DNA of 64,000 bases from Chitinophagaceae bacterium UBA1930. Lineage in GTDB: Bacteria; Bacteroidota; Bacteroidia; Chitinophagales; Chitinophagaceae. This document shows positions 17,592 to 27,210 of the stretch, piece after piece. Within the stretch, counting starts at the first letter, position 1. Each line of letters begins with the position of its first letter. Under the pieces are notes generated by a model. It did no database searches. It was given only the letters and a program-made list of their open reading frames with translations, and was not told the origin of the DNA. The translations under genes and the position numbers were made by a program. Where the stretch lies: positions 1,085,501-1,149,500 of the forward strand of contig DDFK01000001.1 of NCBI GenBank assembly GCA_002337145.1, in the 5' to 3' direction.

Positions 17592-18512
17592 TTATCTAGG
17601 TCCGCAGAAAGTAAAAGTATCTGTTGCAACCCTGTCTGTGCTCCAACCGTATTTTACAAAAAATGTTTTTGTAGCCGGATCGTAGTGACTGTCGTAAGAA
17701 GGATAGTCAACAAAAATGGTTGTACCAATGGTTGATGTAATGGTTACCTTGTTGGTAGTTGGGTTTACTGTGAACCTTGGAACCACAGCAGAAAAATAGG
17801 AAAGGTTCGTACCATTCTGTAATGGTTGGCCTGGGTTCAGGTCAACTGAATACTGACCAGCAGTAGTTAAAGCAAAACCGCTTCCACATGCAAATACGCC
17901 ATTTGAGTTCCAGGCATAGTTACCATAAGTTGGGTGGTATGCTGCTCCTTTTGTTTGATAGTAACCATCGTAAGCATTCAAAGCTGTTAAATCCAAAAGC
18001 AATTTGGATTGCAGGTCGTTTATTTCGGCCCCATTGGCTTTCAAGATACCCAATCCAACTGCCCATTGGCTAGCAAAGCCTAATTTGGCTGTATTGATTT
18101 TTATAGGGAAAGCACCAACCCTTGCACCTTTTTTAATTATCAATGGTTGGGTAAGGTCGAAAGAGATACCAGTTTGTCCTGAAGAAACAGGGGAATAGGT
18201 AGTACCGTTGGTTGTATTGTATTCTGCCACAACAGCATCAACCTTTGTCAGGTAAACAGCTATATCTGTTGGTGCAGGGTCCGTAGTGTTTGACAGTTTA
18301 ACTTCTATGTTAAAAGTTACAAACTCGTCCTTAATTGGCAAACCTGCTTTCACAAAACCAAAATCGCCATTGTCGTTTTGGTAATTGTTGAAGTTTACCT
18401 GGATAGGTCCGGTATAATCTGTTGTAGTTAAATTATTGTCTTTAGTAGCACAACTTGCAAAAAGAATAGTTGCAGCTACTGCAAGAGCATGTATTTTTTT
18501 AAATTTTGTCAT
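17592..18512 (-). CDS. DUF1735-type surface lipoprotein of the Sus-like locus
   Basis: The 306-residue lipoprotein has its lipobox at LFASC, with Cys21 as the predicted lipidation site. The first mature domain (about 30-165) has the pattern of DUF1735: the opening IQVNFNNYQN, the segment VYLTKVDAVVAEYNTTNGTTY and the IIKKGARVGAFPIKIN stretch. The remainder is beta-rich, with a lipocalin-like repeated strand pattern. Proteins of this class are commonly encoded downstream of SusC/SusD pairs and sit on the cell surface, probably helping to capture or bind the substrate. It lies 35 bases after susD. The ligand is unknown. Confidence 0.82.
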   Translation of the reverse strand: MTKFKKIHALAVAATILFASCATKDNNLTTTDYTGPIQVNFNNYQNDNGDFGFVKAGLPIKDEFVTFNIEVKLSNTTDPAPTDIAVYLTKVDAVVAEYNTTNGTTYSPVSSGQTGISFDLTQPLIIKKGARVGAFPIKINTAKLGFASQWAVGLGILKANGAEINDLQSKLLLDLTALNAYDGYYQTKGAAYHPTYGNYAWNSNGVFACGSGFALTTAGQYSVDLNPGQPLQNGTNLSYFSAVVPRFTVNPTTNKVTITSTIGTTIFVDYPSYDSHYDPATKTFFVKYGWSTDRVATDTFTFCGPR

Positions 18513-18547
18513 AGCCTTAAGTTTAAATATAATGTCTTTGTAACAGT

Positions 18548-20044
18548 TTATTGTTTATCCCAGTAAACCCTTCTATCAATTGAGTTATCGCCGCCCATAG
18601 AAGCAATACCTGACAAATAAGCCGCAGTATTCAATGTAGCTTCTGTGGTTGGGTAACCCCATCTTCTAGGTATTTGTTTTGAAGCGTTCAATGCATCCAC
18701 TGCAGGGGTCAAAGCAGGTAAGCCTGTCCTTCTCCATTCTGCAAATGCTTCAACACCATTTGGATATAATGCAATATATTTTTGTATTGCCACTTTATTT
18801 AAACCGTCTGATACGTTGGTTGGGTTCAACAAAACGTTTGTAGTAGCCAGATAAGTAGTTGCTGCTGTGGCACTGATTCCGTTTAGTGCCAAAGATGCAG
18901 TAACGGCAGCATCATAATCTGCTTTGATGTTTGTTGTGGTAACCCAACCTCTTAAGCCAGCTTCGGCCCTTGTAAGCAACACCTGTGCTGCAGTAATAAA
19001 GTAGCCTGGGCTATTTCTTGCAGTAAAAGTGGTACCCATTTTAGAGTAAGGACCTGCTGCTGCTAATGCAGTAGCCAAGTTACCGGCATTTAATCCATAA
19101 GGTACTCCTTTATAGTTGCCTGTTGTGGATTGAGTTGCGTAAACATTTAAACGTGGGTCGTTGTATGATTTCAATAGGTTCACAAAGAAATCGCTCACGC
19201 CAAAGGCATTGCTTTCCACCGCTTGGTTGTTCCAAGGGTTACGGAAGTTCAAATTATCTTGATAAGCAAAAACTGCATTGTCGGCGTTGGTAGTAATGTA
19301 TCCGGCAGCATGGGTAGATGCTGACAGGTATTCTGCTTTGCCTGTAACTGCATCCACTTTGCTAAGACGCATTGCAAGAACCATCCTGAGTGAGTTGGCA
19401 AATTTTTTCCATTTTGTCTGGTCGCCGTTGAACAATATGTCGCCTTTAAATGCAGCACCATTGTCAAACTGGTCAACCGCCTCTCTCAATTCTTTAAAAA
19501 GATCTGTATAGATATCTTTTTGGTTGTCGTATGCAGGGTTTACCAAACCAACTTTATTGGCTTGAGAATAAGGAACGTTCCCCCACCTGTCAGTTAAGAT
19601 AGACATCAGGTAAGCCCTCCAGATACGTGCGGTAGCTATTTGGTTATTGTTGGAACCGTTTGCAGCTGCTACACCTTTAAGGTCCGCATCAGTGTTGTAG
19701 TTGATAATGAAAGCCAGATCCATAAGCGGGCCTGAATAGAAAGTAGCCCATTCGCCGCTTGTAGATGCATAAAGACCTTCTGACGGATAAATTGCCTCTG
19801 CAATGTATTGAACAAATAATGCAGGTTCTTTGGCACCCAAGGTAATCAAGTCGCCATTTACAGCACCCGCATTACCCCTTCCGCAGCTTTTATACAAAAG
19901 GTTGGTAAGGAGTTGCGAGGTATTTGCAACTGTGTTTACTTGTGGATTCGGGTTATTTAGATACTTATCGCCAAATTTAGAACAGCTATTTAAAGCCACT
20001 ACTAAAGACGCACCCAGAATAGTTTTAGAAAAAATATTTTTCAT
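18548..20044 (-). CDS. SusD/RagB-family nutrient-binding lipoprotein (SusD-like_2 type)
   Basis: The 498-residue lipoprotein has the lipobox ALNSC with Cys21. It is followed by KYLNNPNPQVNT and NLLYKSCGRGN, then a helical TPR-like core with GLYASTSGEWATFYSGPLMDL, IARIWRAYLMSILTDRWGNVPYS-type text and KWKKFANSLRMVLAMRLSKVD, all characteristic of the second SusD family (PF12771). SusD lipoproteins cap the SusC channel and open like a lid to deliver ligand. Members of this subfamily are found in peptide as well as glycan systems, so the substrate is open. It starts 21 bases after susC. Confidence 0.93.
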   Translation of the reverse strand: MKNIFSKTILGASLVVALNSCSKFGDKYLNNPNPQVNTVANTSQLLTNLLYKSCGRGNAGAVNGDLITLGAKEPALFVQYIAEAIYPSEGLYASTSGEWATFYSGPLMDLAFIINYNTDADLKGVAAANGSNNNQIATARIWRAYLMSILTDRWGNVPYSQANKVGLVNPAYDNQKDIYTDLFKELREAVDQFDNGAAFKGDILFNGDQTKWKKFANSLRMVLAMRLSKVDAVTGKAEYLSASTHAAGYITTNADNAVFAYQDNLNFRNPWNNQAVESNAFGVSDFFVNLLKSYNDPRLNVYATQSTTGNYKGVPYGLNAGNLATALAAAGPYSKMGTTFTARNSPGYFITAAQVLLTRAEAGLRGWVTTTNIKADYDAAVTASLALNGISATAATTYLATTNVLLNPTNVSDGLNKVAIQKYIALYPNGVEAFAEWRRTGLPALTPAVDALNASKQIPRRWGYPTTEATLNTAAYLSGIASMGGDNSIDRRVYWDKQ

Positions 20045-20065
20045 GCTGTGTGAACTTTAAAAATT

Positions 20066-23000
20066 TTAAAATACGATTTTCAAATTGATACCATACGATT
20101 TAGTACCTGGCAACTGTCCGTTTTCTGCGTAAGTATCAGCCATTTCAGTTGGGTCGATATTCTTGTTAGCTGTGTATATCATCCAAAGGTTACGGGCAAC
20201 AAATGAAAGGTTTGCCCTTTTAACTGTTTTGGAGATGCTTCCCAGTTTCTTAACTGGAATTTCATAACCCAAACTTACTTCCCTTAGTTTAATGTAGCTG
20301 GCATCAAAAATTGAGTAATCCCAGATGCTGTTATCGTTAAACTGCCTGTAATAATCGTAAGCATTTACGTAAGCATCATAAGATTTGCCAGATGGAGTAA
20401 CGCCATATACGTGTACACCACCACCTGCAGATATTGGTTCCCTAACATTCACACCTTTATCGTTGATTCCTGCAGTTTCTTTATTCAAACCAGAGTATTT
20501 ACCGTTGAAATCACTGAAGGAGAAGTATTTACCTCCATTTTGGAAATCGATAGAAGCAGATAATGTTACGTTCTTATAAGTAAATGAGTTGAAGAAACCA
20601 CCGTTGTACAATGGCAATACTGAGCCAAAGTCAACGTCTTCTTTGTACATATACAAACCGGTAGTAGGATCGATCACTGGTTTGCCATCCATTCTTTCAA
20701 TACCGTTTGCCCTCATTTGTCCCCACTCTTTACCTGCAGTACCAATTACGATCGGTTGACCAACATAGTTTGAGTAGATAGTGAACAGGTCTGTTTTGTC
20801 AGACACGGTAATTACTTTGGAGAAGTTCTTAGCCCAGTTAAAGGAGAAGTCCCACATAAAGTTCTTTGTTACAACTGGTTTTGCGTTGAATTCGAACTCG
20901 ATACCTTTTCTCATGATTTTACCGGCGTTGATTGTACCGCTAGAGAAACCACTTGCATTAGATACGCTGGTTGTAACAATTTCATTTTTCCTTTCTTCAC
21001 GGTAAACAGTTGTGCTGAAGCCAATCCTGTTCTTGAAGAATTTCATATCCAAACCTAACTCAAAAGAAGTATTCAATGGCGATTTGATATTAGGATCGAT
21101 AAATGTACCAGGTACAGTGCTCAACGGGTTTGTACCAAATGGTATGTTACCAGTTGTGTACAGGAACTGCAATGCATAAGGGTTCAAAGGATCGCTACCA
21201 ATTTGAGCGGCACTTGCCCTGAACTTAGCATAGGAGATGTCTGGGTTTTTCAACAGATCGGAGAAAACAAAGCTAGCTCCGATAGATGGATAGAAATAAG
21301 AGTTGTTGTTTTTAGGCAATGTGCTAGACCAGTCATTCCTACCAGAGAAGTCAAGGAACACAAGGTCCTTATAACCGATGGTACCTTTAAAGAACAAACT
21401 CCTAACTTCCCTATAGCTTAGTGTTGCACCTAAACCAGCAGCACTTTTAGAATTGTTGATTGCAAAAACATCCGGTACAATCAAACCACCGTTTGTTGTC
21501 CTGGAAGAGTCATCCCTCTTAATGTTCAGGATGTTACCACCGCCAACAAAGTCAAATGTGAATTTATTGATCTTTTTAGTGTATTGTGCAATTACTTCAA
21601 TATTGCTTTCAATATACTTGGTGTTGTTTTTCTTGTATTTGCTGTACAAGGTACCACCCACTTCATCGTAGGTACCACCACCTGGTGCACCGCTACCAGT
21701 ACCACCGGTACCAGAGCTGTTTTCCAGAACCTGAGGTATTTTCACTTGGTTTTCAGTTGTCCTATAGTTCATCCTATAAGTACCGGTAACCTTAAAGTCG
21801 TTGTTCAGTTTATAGGTCAAAGAAACATCTCCCAAAACACGGAAACGGTCTGTAACACTGCTAAAATTATCTACCCAAGTATAAGGGTTGAACCAGAACG
21901 CTGGATTGGTAATAGCTGTAGGGCTAATTCCGGCAGCATCATCTAGGTTCCAAGAAGCAAATGTTCCGGTAGGGCTTTTAAGGCCTCTCAGTTCTTTCAA
22001 GATGCCCATATCCAGATCCCTGTGGAACCATTGGCTGAATGAACCAGTAGTATTGTTACCATATTCATCGTAAGAGTCACCTGTGAATTTCTCGAAGGTT
22101 ACACCAACGTTTGCACCAATGCTAAAATGTTTGTTCAGTTCAAAAGTGTTTTGGGTAGAGATATAATGTTTCTTCTGGTCAGATTGTGGCACTATACCAT
22201 TACGCAATAAATAAGTATAAGAAAATCTTGTGCTCCACCAATTGTTGCTTGTTGATAAGCTGATGTTGTTATTGGTGGTTAAACCTGTGCGGTAAAAATC
22301 CCTGATATTGTCTTCTTGTGGAGTCCATTTAGCAGGTTTGTAAGACCTAGAGTGGCCGCCATACCAAGAATACCAAGGAATGTAGTCGCCACCATCAAAC
22401 TTAGGGCCCCAACTAGCATCATCAAAATATTGCTGCCTTCTGTAACCTTGCAATGCTTTCCACTCAACTGGATCAGTTGATTTCCAGGTATAAGCGTTTT
22501 CGGCCCAGGCTTTATTTGGATCAGAATTGTTACCACCACCATACAGGTTTTGGTATTCTGGTAAAATGTTCACTTTTTCAAAAGTAGTTGTAGAGTTAAA
22601 TTCAACAGTCAAAGGTTTGTTCTTGCCAACCCTTTTAGTTGTAATGATAATAACGCCACCTTCTGCCCTTTGACCGTACAATGCAGTTGCATTTGGTCCT
22701 TTCAAAACAGACACAGAAGCCACATCGTCCATATTGATATCAGAAACATTGGTAACAATTGTTCCGTCAACTACATAAATGGCTCCCCTATCGGCAAAAC
22801 CGGAAACACCCCTTAACCTAGTGATACCGCTGCTTCCAAGTTTGGCACCAGAAGCACCAATAACTTGTAAACCAGCAATTTTACCTGTTAAAGCCGTATT
22901 CAAATCGGTTTCCCTGGTCTGGGTCAACCTTTCGGCAGATATTTGTTGGGCTGCGTATGGCGTGGACTTAACGGTACGTTTAATACCCAATGCACCTACT

Positions 23001-23314
23001 ACAACTTCGGCCAGTTCGGTACTTGTTTTCTTAAGCACTACCGTGATATTATTGCTACCGGCGGTAATGGTCACCTCTTTTTCGGCACCATTCACAGCAC
23101 TAATAACTAGTACGGTTCCGTCTTTTACTTGAATTTTAAATACACCGTTTTGGTCAGCCGATGTACCGCCTTTACCATCCTTAATTTTGATGGAAGCATA
23201 AGGGTAAGGATCTCCCTTTTCATCTGTTACCTTTCCCGTAATCACACGTGTCTGAGCAAGCGACACGCTAACCGAAAATGCCATCAACAGCATTAAGGAT
23301 AGAAATTTTCTCAT
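20066..23314 (-). CDS. SusC/RagA-family TonB-linked outer-membrane transporter
   Basis: The 1082-residue protein has a signal peptide (cleavage at SLA-Q, about 20), an N-terminal carboxypeptidase-regulatory-like domain (about 24-105), a plug domain (about 115-225, including TALTGKIAGLQVIGASG and IYVVDGTIV), and a 22-strand TonB-dependent barrel ending in an aromatic-containing terminal strand (SYGINLKIVF). There is no N-terminal extension for anti-sigma interaction, so transcription is probably not self-regulated through an ECF sigma/FecR pair. With the SusD and DUF1735 genes it forms a surface uptake complex. No glycoside hydrolase, sulfatase or peptidase is in this operon to reveal the cargo. 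Confidence 0.96.
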   Translation of the reverse strand: MRKFLSLMLLMAFSVSVSLAQTRVITGKVTDEKGDPYPYASIKIKDGKGGTSADQNGVFKIQVKDGTVLVISAVNGAEKEVTITAGSNNITVVLKKTSTELAEVVVGALGIKRTVKSTPYAAQQISAERLTQTRETDLNTALTGKIAGLQVIGASGAKLGSSGITRLRGVSGFADRGAIYVVDGTIVTNVSDINMDDVASVSVLKGPNATALYGQRAEGGVIIITTKRVGKNKPLTVEFNSTTTFEKVNILPEYQNLYGGGNNSDPNKAWAENAYTWKSTDPVEWKALQGYRRQQYFDDASWGPKFDGGDYIPWYSWYGGHSRSYKPAKWTPQEDNIRDFYRTGLTTNNNISLSTSNNWWSTRFSYTYLLRNGIVPQSDQKKHYISTQNTFELNKHFSIGANVGVTFEKFTGDSYDEYGNNTTGSFSQWFHRDLDMGILKELRGLKSPTGTFASWNLDDAAGISPTAITNPAFWFNPYTWVDNFSSVTDRFRVLGDVSLTYKLNNDFKVTGTYRMNYRTTENQVKIPQVLENSSGTGGTGSGAPGGGTYDEVGGTLYSKYKKNNTKYIESNIEVIAQYTKKINKFTFDFVGGGNILNIKRDDSSRTTNGGLIVPDVFAINNSKSAAGLGATLSYREVRSLFFKGTIGYKDLVFLDFSGRNDWSSTLPKNNNSYFYPSIGASFVFSDLLKNPDISYAKFRASAAQIGSDPLNPYALQFLYTTGNIPFGTNPLSTVPGTFIDPNIKSPLNTSFELGLDMKFFKNRIGFSTTVYREERKNEIVTTSVSNASGFSSGTINAGKIMRKGIEFEFNAKPVVTKNFMWDFSFNWAKNFSKVITVSDKTDLFTIYSNYVGQPIVIGTAGKEWGQMRANGIERMDGKPVIDPTTGLYMYKEDVDFGSVLPLYNGGFFNSFTYKNVTLSASIDFQNGGKYFSFSDFNGKYSGLNKETAGINDKGVNVREPISAGGGVHVYGVTPSGKSYDAYVNAYDYYRQFNDNSIWDYSIFDASYIKLREVSLGYEIPVKKLGSISKTVKRANLSFVARNLWMIYTANKNIDPTEMADTYAENGQLPGTKSYGINLKIVF

Positions 23315-23516
23315 AATTCATGAAGTTTAAAACTTAACTTTTGAGGTGTAAATATATCGGTTTACCAATAAACTGTTAAAAAAAAATGACTAGTATGTTA
23401 AATTAATTGGTTTAAGCCAACCAATTTGACAAACCCGAAGCTTATTATGCTGCACTTGCTAAAAATCAAACCCGTTTTACCGTTGAAATTTAAAATAATC
23501 GTGTAATTCATCGCTT

Positions 23517-23524
23517 TACCTTTG
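23517..23524 (+). promoter_or_regulatory. Candidate -7 promoter element of folD
   Basis: TACCTTTG matches TAnnTTTG exactly and ends five bases before the folD ATG, so the transcript would start at or next to the start codon. A convincing -33 TTG at 19-20 bases is not evident. Confidence 0.5.
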
Positions 23525-23529
23525 CCCGC

Positions 23530-24402
23530 ATGATGATACTTGACGGAAAAATTGCGTCACAAGCAGTAAAAACATCCCTAAAACAACGTGTGCAGCAACT
23601 ATTGTCGGATGGCAAACGGGCACCCCACCTGGCAGCCATACTGGTAGGCACAAACGGGGCAAGCGAAACCTATGTTGCCAGCAAAGTAAAAAACTGTGAA
23701 GAAATTGGTTTCCAGTCCTCATTGGTCAGGCTGGATGAAAATGTTGACGAGAACCTGTTGTTAGACAAGATTTACCAATTTAACAACGACGATGCAATAG
23801 ACGGCATCTTGGTTCAACTTCCTTTACCCAAGCATATCAGCGAAGCAAAAGTGATTGAAGCCATCAACCCCTTAAAGGACGTGGACGGCTTTCACCCCAT
23901 AAGTGTAGGCAAACTGGTACAAGGACTACCAACATTCATTCCTGCCACGCCTTATGGCATCATGCTCATGCTAGAACATTTTAATATTGAAACCAAAGGC
24001 AAGCATGCTGTGGTTATTGGCAGAAGCAATATTGTGGGCCGCCCCATGAGCATTTTGTTAAGCAGCAACCTGCAACATGGCAACTGTACCGTAACACTTT
24101 GTCACAGCCATACACCCAACCTTAAAGACATTTGCCTTCAGGCAGACATTCTCGTTGCCGCATTGGGCAAACCAGAATTTGTAAAGGCAGACATGGTAAA
24201 AAACGGTGCAGTAGTAATTGATGTGGGCATTACCCGCATAGATGACCCATCTACCAAAAAAGGATTCAGGATCAAAGGCGATGTGGATTTTGAAGCAGTT
24301 GCCCCTAAAACCTCGGCTATTACACCAGTACCTGGCGGGGTTGGCCTAATGACCATTGCAGGACTATTGAAAAACACGCTACAAGCATATTTGAGCAAAT
24401 GA
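23530..24402 (+). CDS. folD: Bifunctional methylenetetrahydrofolate dehydrogenase/cyclohydrolase FolD
   Basis: The 290-residue enzyme oxidises 5,10-methylene-THF with NADP and hydrolyses the methenyl product to 10-formyl-THF. The catalytic YxxxK motif is Y48/K52 (SETYVASKVK), QLPLPKH at about 96-102 and DVDGFHP at about 117-123 contact folate, and GRSNIVGRP at 164-172 starts the NADP-binding Rossmann domain. The C-terminal PGGVG motif (TPVPGGVGLMT) is present. Two ATG codons (23530 and 23533) are possible starts. It overlaps queE by four bases (ATGA), so the two are translated as a unit. Confidence 0.97.
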   Translation: MMILDGKIASQAVKTSLKQRVQQLLSDGKRAPHLAAILVGTNGASETYVASKVKNCEEIGFQSSLVRLDENVDENLLLDKIYQFNNDDAIDGILVQLPLPKHISEAKVIEAINPLKDVDGFHPISVGKLVQGLPTFIPATPYGIMLMLEHFNIETKGKHAVVIGRSNIVGRPMSILLSSNLQHGNCTVTLCHSHTPNLKDICLQADILVAALGKPEFVKADMVKNGAVVIDVGITRIDDPSTKKGFRIKGDVDFEAVAPKTSAITPVPGGVGLMTIAGLLKNTLQAYLSK

Positions 24403-25064
24403 TGACCAGTGAAGCATTGATAACAAACAACAGCACCAAACTGCCCGTAATGGAAAGTTTTTACACCTTACAGGGCGAAGGTTTCCACCAGGGGCGTGCC
24501 GCCTATTTTATACGTTTGGGCGGCTGCGATGTTGGCTGTGTGTGGTGCGATGTAAAAGAAAGTTGGGATGCCAATGCCCATCCAACATTCAGCATAGACG
24601 CAATTACTGAAAAAGCAAAACAGGAAACTGGTCTCGGCAGCAACCGCCCTGCTACAAATACTAAACCATTGGTGGTAATAACTGGTGGCGAGCCCTTGCT
24701 GCACCAGTTGGATGCACTTACTGCAGCATTGCAACAGGCAGGTTTTGAAACAAATATCGAAACAAGCGGCTCCTCGCCGCTAAGCGGCCAATGGAACTGG
24801 GTTTGCCTGTCGCCTAAAAAATTCAAAGCCCCATTAACTGAAGTAGTTAAGGCAGCCAACGAATTAAAAGTTGTTGTTTTTAATAAACACGATTTTGACT
24901 GGGCAGAAACCTACGCCGCCCAGGTAAGCCCCGATTGCAAACTGTATCTGCAGCCCGAGTGGGACAAAAAAGAAGCCGTTACCCCATTAATCATAGACTA
25001 TATCAAAGCAAACCCTAAATGGGAACTAAGCATACAGATACACAAATACATCAATGTGCCTTAG
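24399..25064 (+). CDS. queE: 7-carboxy-7-deazaguanine synthase QueE
   Basis: This radical-SAM enzyme makes 7-carboxy-7-deazaguanine from 6-carboxytetrahydropterin in the queuosine/preQ0 pathway. The [4Fe-4S] cluster motif is C43-x3-C47-x2-C50 (GGCDVGCVWCD), and ESFYTLQGEGFHQGRAAYFIR at the start and TGGEPLLHQ near 90-98 are QueE signatures. The protein has 221 residues, typical of the Bacteroidota type. It is coupled to folD by a four-base overlap, while queC, queD and queF are not nearby. The stop is followed by 83 bases before the next gene. Confidence 0.95.
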   Translation: MMTSEALITNNSTKLPVMESFYTLQGEGFHQGRAAYFIRLGGCDVGCVWCDVKESWDANAHPTFSIDAITEKAKQETGLGSNRPATNTKPLVVITGGEPLLHQLDALTAALQQAGFETNIETSGSSPLSGQWNWVCLSPKKFKAPLTEVVKAANELKVVVFNKHDFDWAETYAAQVSPDCKLYLQPEWDKKEAVTPLIIDYIKANPKWELSIQIHKYINVP

Positions 25065-25147
25065 TTTTTTGTGTACCCAATTCTTACACCCGTTTTAACA
25101 GCTTTTGGTTTTCTTTTCCCGAACTTGCCCTACGCTTATAATTTTCT

Positions 25148-27064
25148 ATGAAAAGGATACTGTTATTTATATTCTCTGTTGCGGCCATACATGTTCATGC
25201 ACAAACTTATGAGCCCGAAAAAATAAACCCCAAAGCTGTAAAAATTTACGACCAGGCCATCGAAAAATTAAGGGATGGCCTGCTGGAACAAGCAATTCCC
25301 TTTTTGCAAAAAGCCATAGCTGCCGATACCAATTATGTAGATGCCATCCTTTCTCTGGCAGGGGTTTATGGCGAGTTGAAAAAACACAACTTATCTGTAC
25401 TTACCTACGAAACAGCCAAAAGAAAAGATACCCTTTATTTTCAGCAATACCACCTGCCCTATTCCATTAACCTTGCCGGCATGGGCAGGTTCCAAGATGC
25501 ATTGAATGCCGTGAATTATTTTCTGTCCGTTCCCAAAATAAGCGACCGCAGCATCAAGGCAGGCAACTATCGAAAGCGTTGTTACCAATTTGCCATCAAC
25601 TACGCAACAACACATACAGACAATGGCTATGTATTTGCTCCAGTTAATCTTGGTGATAGTGTAAACTCTGCCAAAAGCGAGTACTACCCAAGTGTTACCA
25701 TAGATGATAGCCTGCTGGTTTTTACCCGGCGTGGCGAAGGGTTCAGGGAAGATTTCATGCAGAGCAAACTATTGCCCAACAAACAATACGGCAAGGCCAC
25801 GTTGATTAATGGCGATATAAACCTTGAGCCCTCCAAAGGGGCCATCACTGTTTCTGCCGATGGCGAATGGATGATTTTTGCAGGCAACTTCAACAACGGA
25901 AAAGGCTTTGGCGATTTTGACCTGTACATTTCCTTTTATACACCCGATGGGTGGAGCGAACCCGAAAACCTGGGCCCAAACATCAATACAGAGTATTGGG
26001 AAAGCAGCCCCAGTTTAAGTCCCGATAAACGGGTGCTTTATTTTAGCAGCAACCGCTACGGCGGCTTTGGCGGCAAGGACCTCTACATGAGCATACGCCA
26101 GCCCAATGGCCGTTTTGGGCCCGCCATAAATATGGGCGACACCATCAATACAGCTGGTGATGAACTGGCACCTTATATACATGCAGACAACCAGACCCTC
26201 TATTATACATCGGATGGTTTACAAGGCTACGGTGGTACCGATTTATTTGTGATACGCAAACAGGCCGATGGCGAATGGGGCAAACCCGAAAACCTGGGCT
26301 ACCCCATCAACACCATTGACGATGAAGGTAGCTTTGCCGTTAGTGCCGATGGTTCAACAGCATACTATGCAAGCGATAGGAGTGATAGCCGTGGTGGGCT
26401 TGATCTTTACAAGTTTGAACTCAGAAATGATATCCGCCCATTCAGAACGTTATATGTAAAAGGAAAAGTAACCGATAAAAAAACAAACAAAGGCCTGCCT
26501 TGTACCATTGAGTTAATTGACAACAGCAGCAACAAGGCATTAATGAAAATACAGACAGACGAAGTAGGCGAATACTTCATTACCCTTCCGCTGGGCAAGG
26601 ATTATACATTTACCGTAAACAGGAAAGGCTACCTTTTTTATAGCGAGTTATACGAGCTAAAAACCAAGGCAGCCGATAGCGTTTATAAAAAAGACATCGC
26701 ATTGCAGCCTGTGGAATTAAACGCCAACGTGGTGCTTAAAAACATACAGTTCGAAACCAACGCTTATAAACTGTTGCCCGTAAGCTTGGTTGAACTGGAT
26801 AAACTATTACAGTTACTAAACGACAACCCATCACTTAAAGTGGAAATAAGTGGCCACACAGACAATACCGGCAAGCCCGAAGACAATATCAAACTTTCCA
26901 CTGCCCGTGCAAAATCCGTTGTGGACTATTTCATTGGCAAAGGCATTGCCGCCAGCCGTTTAACCTATAAAGGCTACGGATCTGGCAAGCCCATTGCAGA
27001 TAATAATACAGAAAAAGGCAGGGCCAAAAACAGGAGAACGGAGTTCATGATTGTGGGTCTATAA
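25148..27064 (+). CDS. PorE-like OmpA-family envelope protein (TPR, beta-propeller, regulatory-like domain, OmpA)
   Basis: The 638-residue protein has a signal peptide (about 1-19) and four parts in order: TPR-like helices (about 30-130), PD40/WD40-like propeller repeats (about 165-425, each with a YFSSNR/YYTSDG/YYASDR core), a carboxypeptidase-regulatory-like beta-sandwich (about 435-510), and an OmpA C-terminal peptidoglycan-binding domain (about 525-638; GHTDNTG at 569-575, then LSTARAKSVVDY and KNRRTEF). This is the architecture of PorE, which anchors the type IX machine to peptidoglycan. Other Bacteroidota OmpA proteins share it, often beside PorP/SprF genes, which are absent here. PorE identity is therefore likely but not certain. 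Confidence 0.85.
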   Translation: MKRILLFIFSVAAIHVHAQTYEPEKINPKAVKIYDQAIEKLRDGLLEQAIPFLQKAIAADTNYVDAILSLAGVYGELKKHNLSVLTYETAKRKDTLYFQQYHLPYSINLAGMGRFQDALNAVNYFLSVPKISDRSIKAGNYRKRCYQFAINYATTHTDNGYVFAPVNLGDSVNSAKSEYYPSVTIDDSLLVFTRRGEGFREDFMQSKLLPNKQYGKATLINGDINLEPSKGAITVSADGEWMIFAGNFNNGKGFGDFDLYISFYTPDGWSEPENLGPNINTEYWESSPSLSPDKRVLYFSSNRYGGFGGKDLYMSIRQPNGRFGPAINMGDTINTAGDELAPYIHADNQTLYYTSDGLQGYGGTDLFVIRKQADGEWGKPENLGYPINTIDDEGSFAVSADGSTAYYASDRSDSRGGLDLYKFELRNDIRPFRTLYVKGKVTDKKTNKGLPCTIELIDNSSNKALMKIQTDEVGEYFITLPLGKDYTFTVNRKGYLFYSELYELKTKAADSVYKKDIALQPVELNANVVLKNIQFETNAYKLLPVSLVELDKLLQLLNDNPSLKVEISGHTDNTGKPEDNIKLSTARAKSVVDYFIGKGIAASRLTYKGYGSGKPIADNNTEKGRAKNRRTEFMIVGL

Positions 27065-27100
27065 TGTAGCCAGCACAGGCATATTAGCCCAACGTTCCCG

Positions 27101-27115
27101 GCGTCGCACCCATCA
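27101..27115 (+). repeat. Dispersed intergenic repeat, GCGTCGCACCCAT type
   Basis: GCGTCGCACCCATCA lies after the PorE-like gene. It is followed about 20 bases later by CTTTTATCAAAGCG, a companion segment also found after the 35912 copy. Confidence 0.7.
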
Positions 27116-27166
27116 AGGCCTGCACTGGTCGGGGCTTTTATCAAAGCGTATTTGTAAAAACAAAAA

Positions 27167-27190
27167 TGCCCCTTGAAATCTCAAGGGGCA
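27167..27190 (-). terminator. Intrinsic terminator of the beta-helix protein gene
   Basis: A ten-bp stem (TGCCCCTTGA and complement) with a four-base loop is followed on the minus strand by a run of five T. It lies 21 bases after the stop of the 27211-29001 gene. The plus-strand side lacks a T-run. Confidence 0.8.
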
Positions 27191-27210
27191 ATTCAATATA
27201 TCTTTTCTGT

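Noticed and set aside
23407..23424. TTGGTT/AACCAA inverted repeat upstream of susC as an operator
   Set aside because: The arms are only six bases, in AT-rich sequence, and no regulator gene is associated, so support is too weak.
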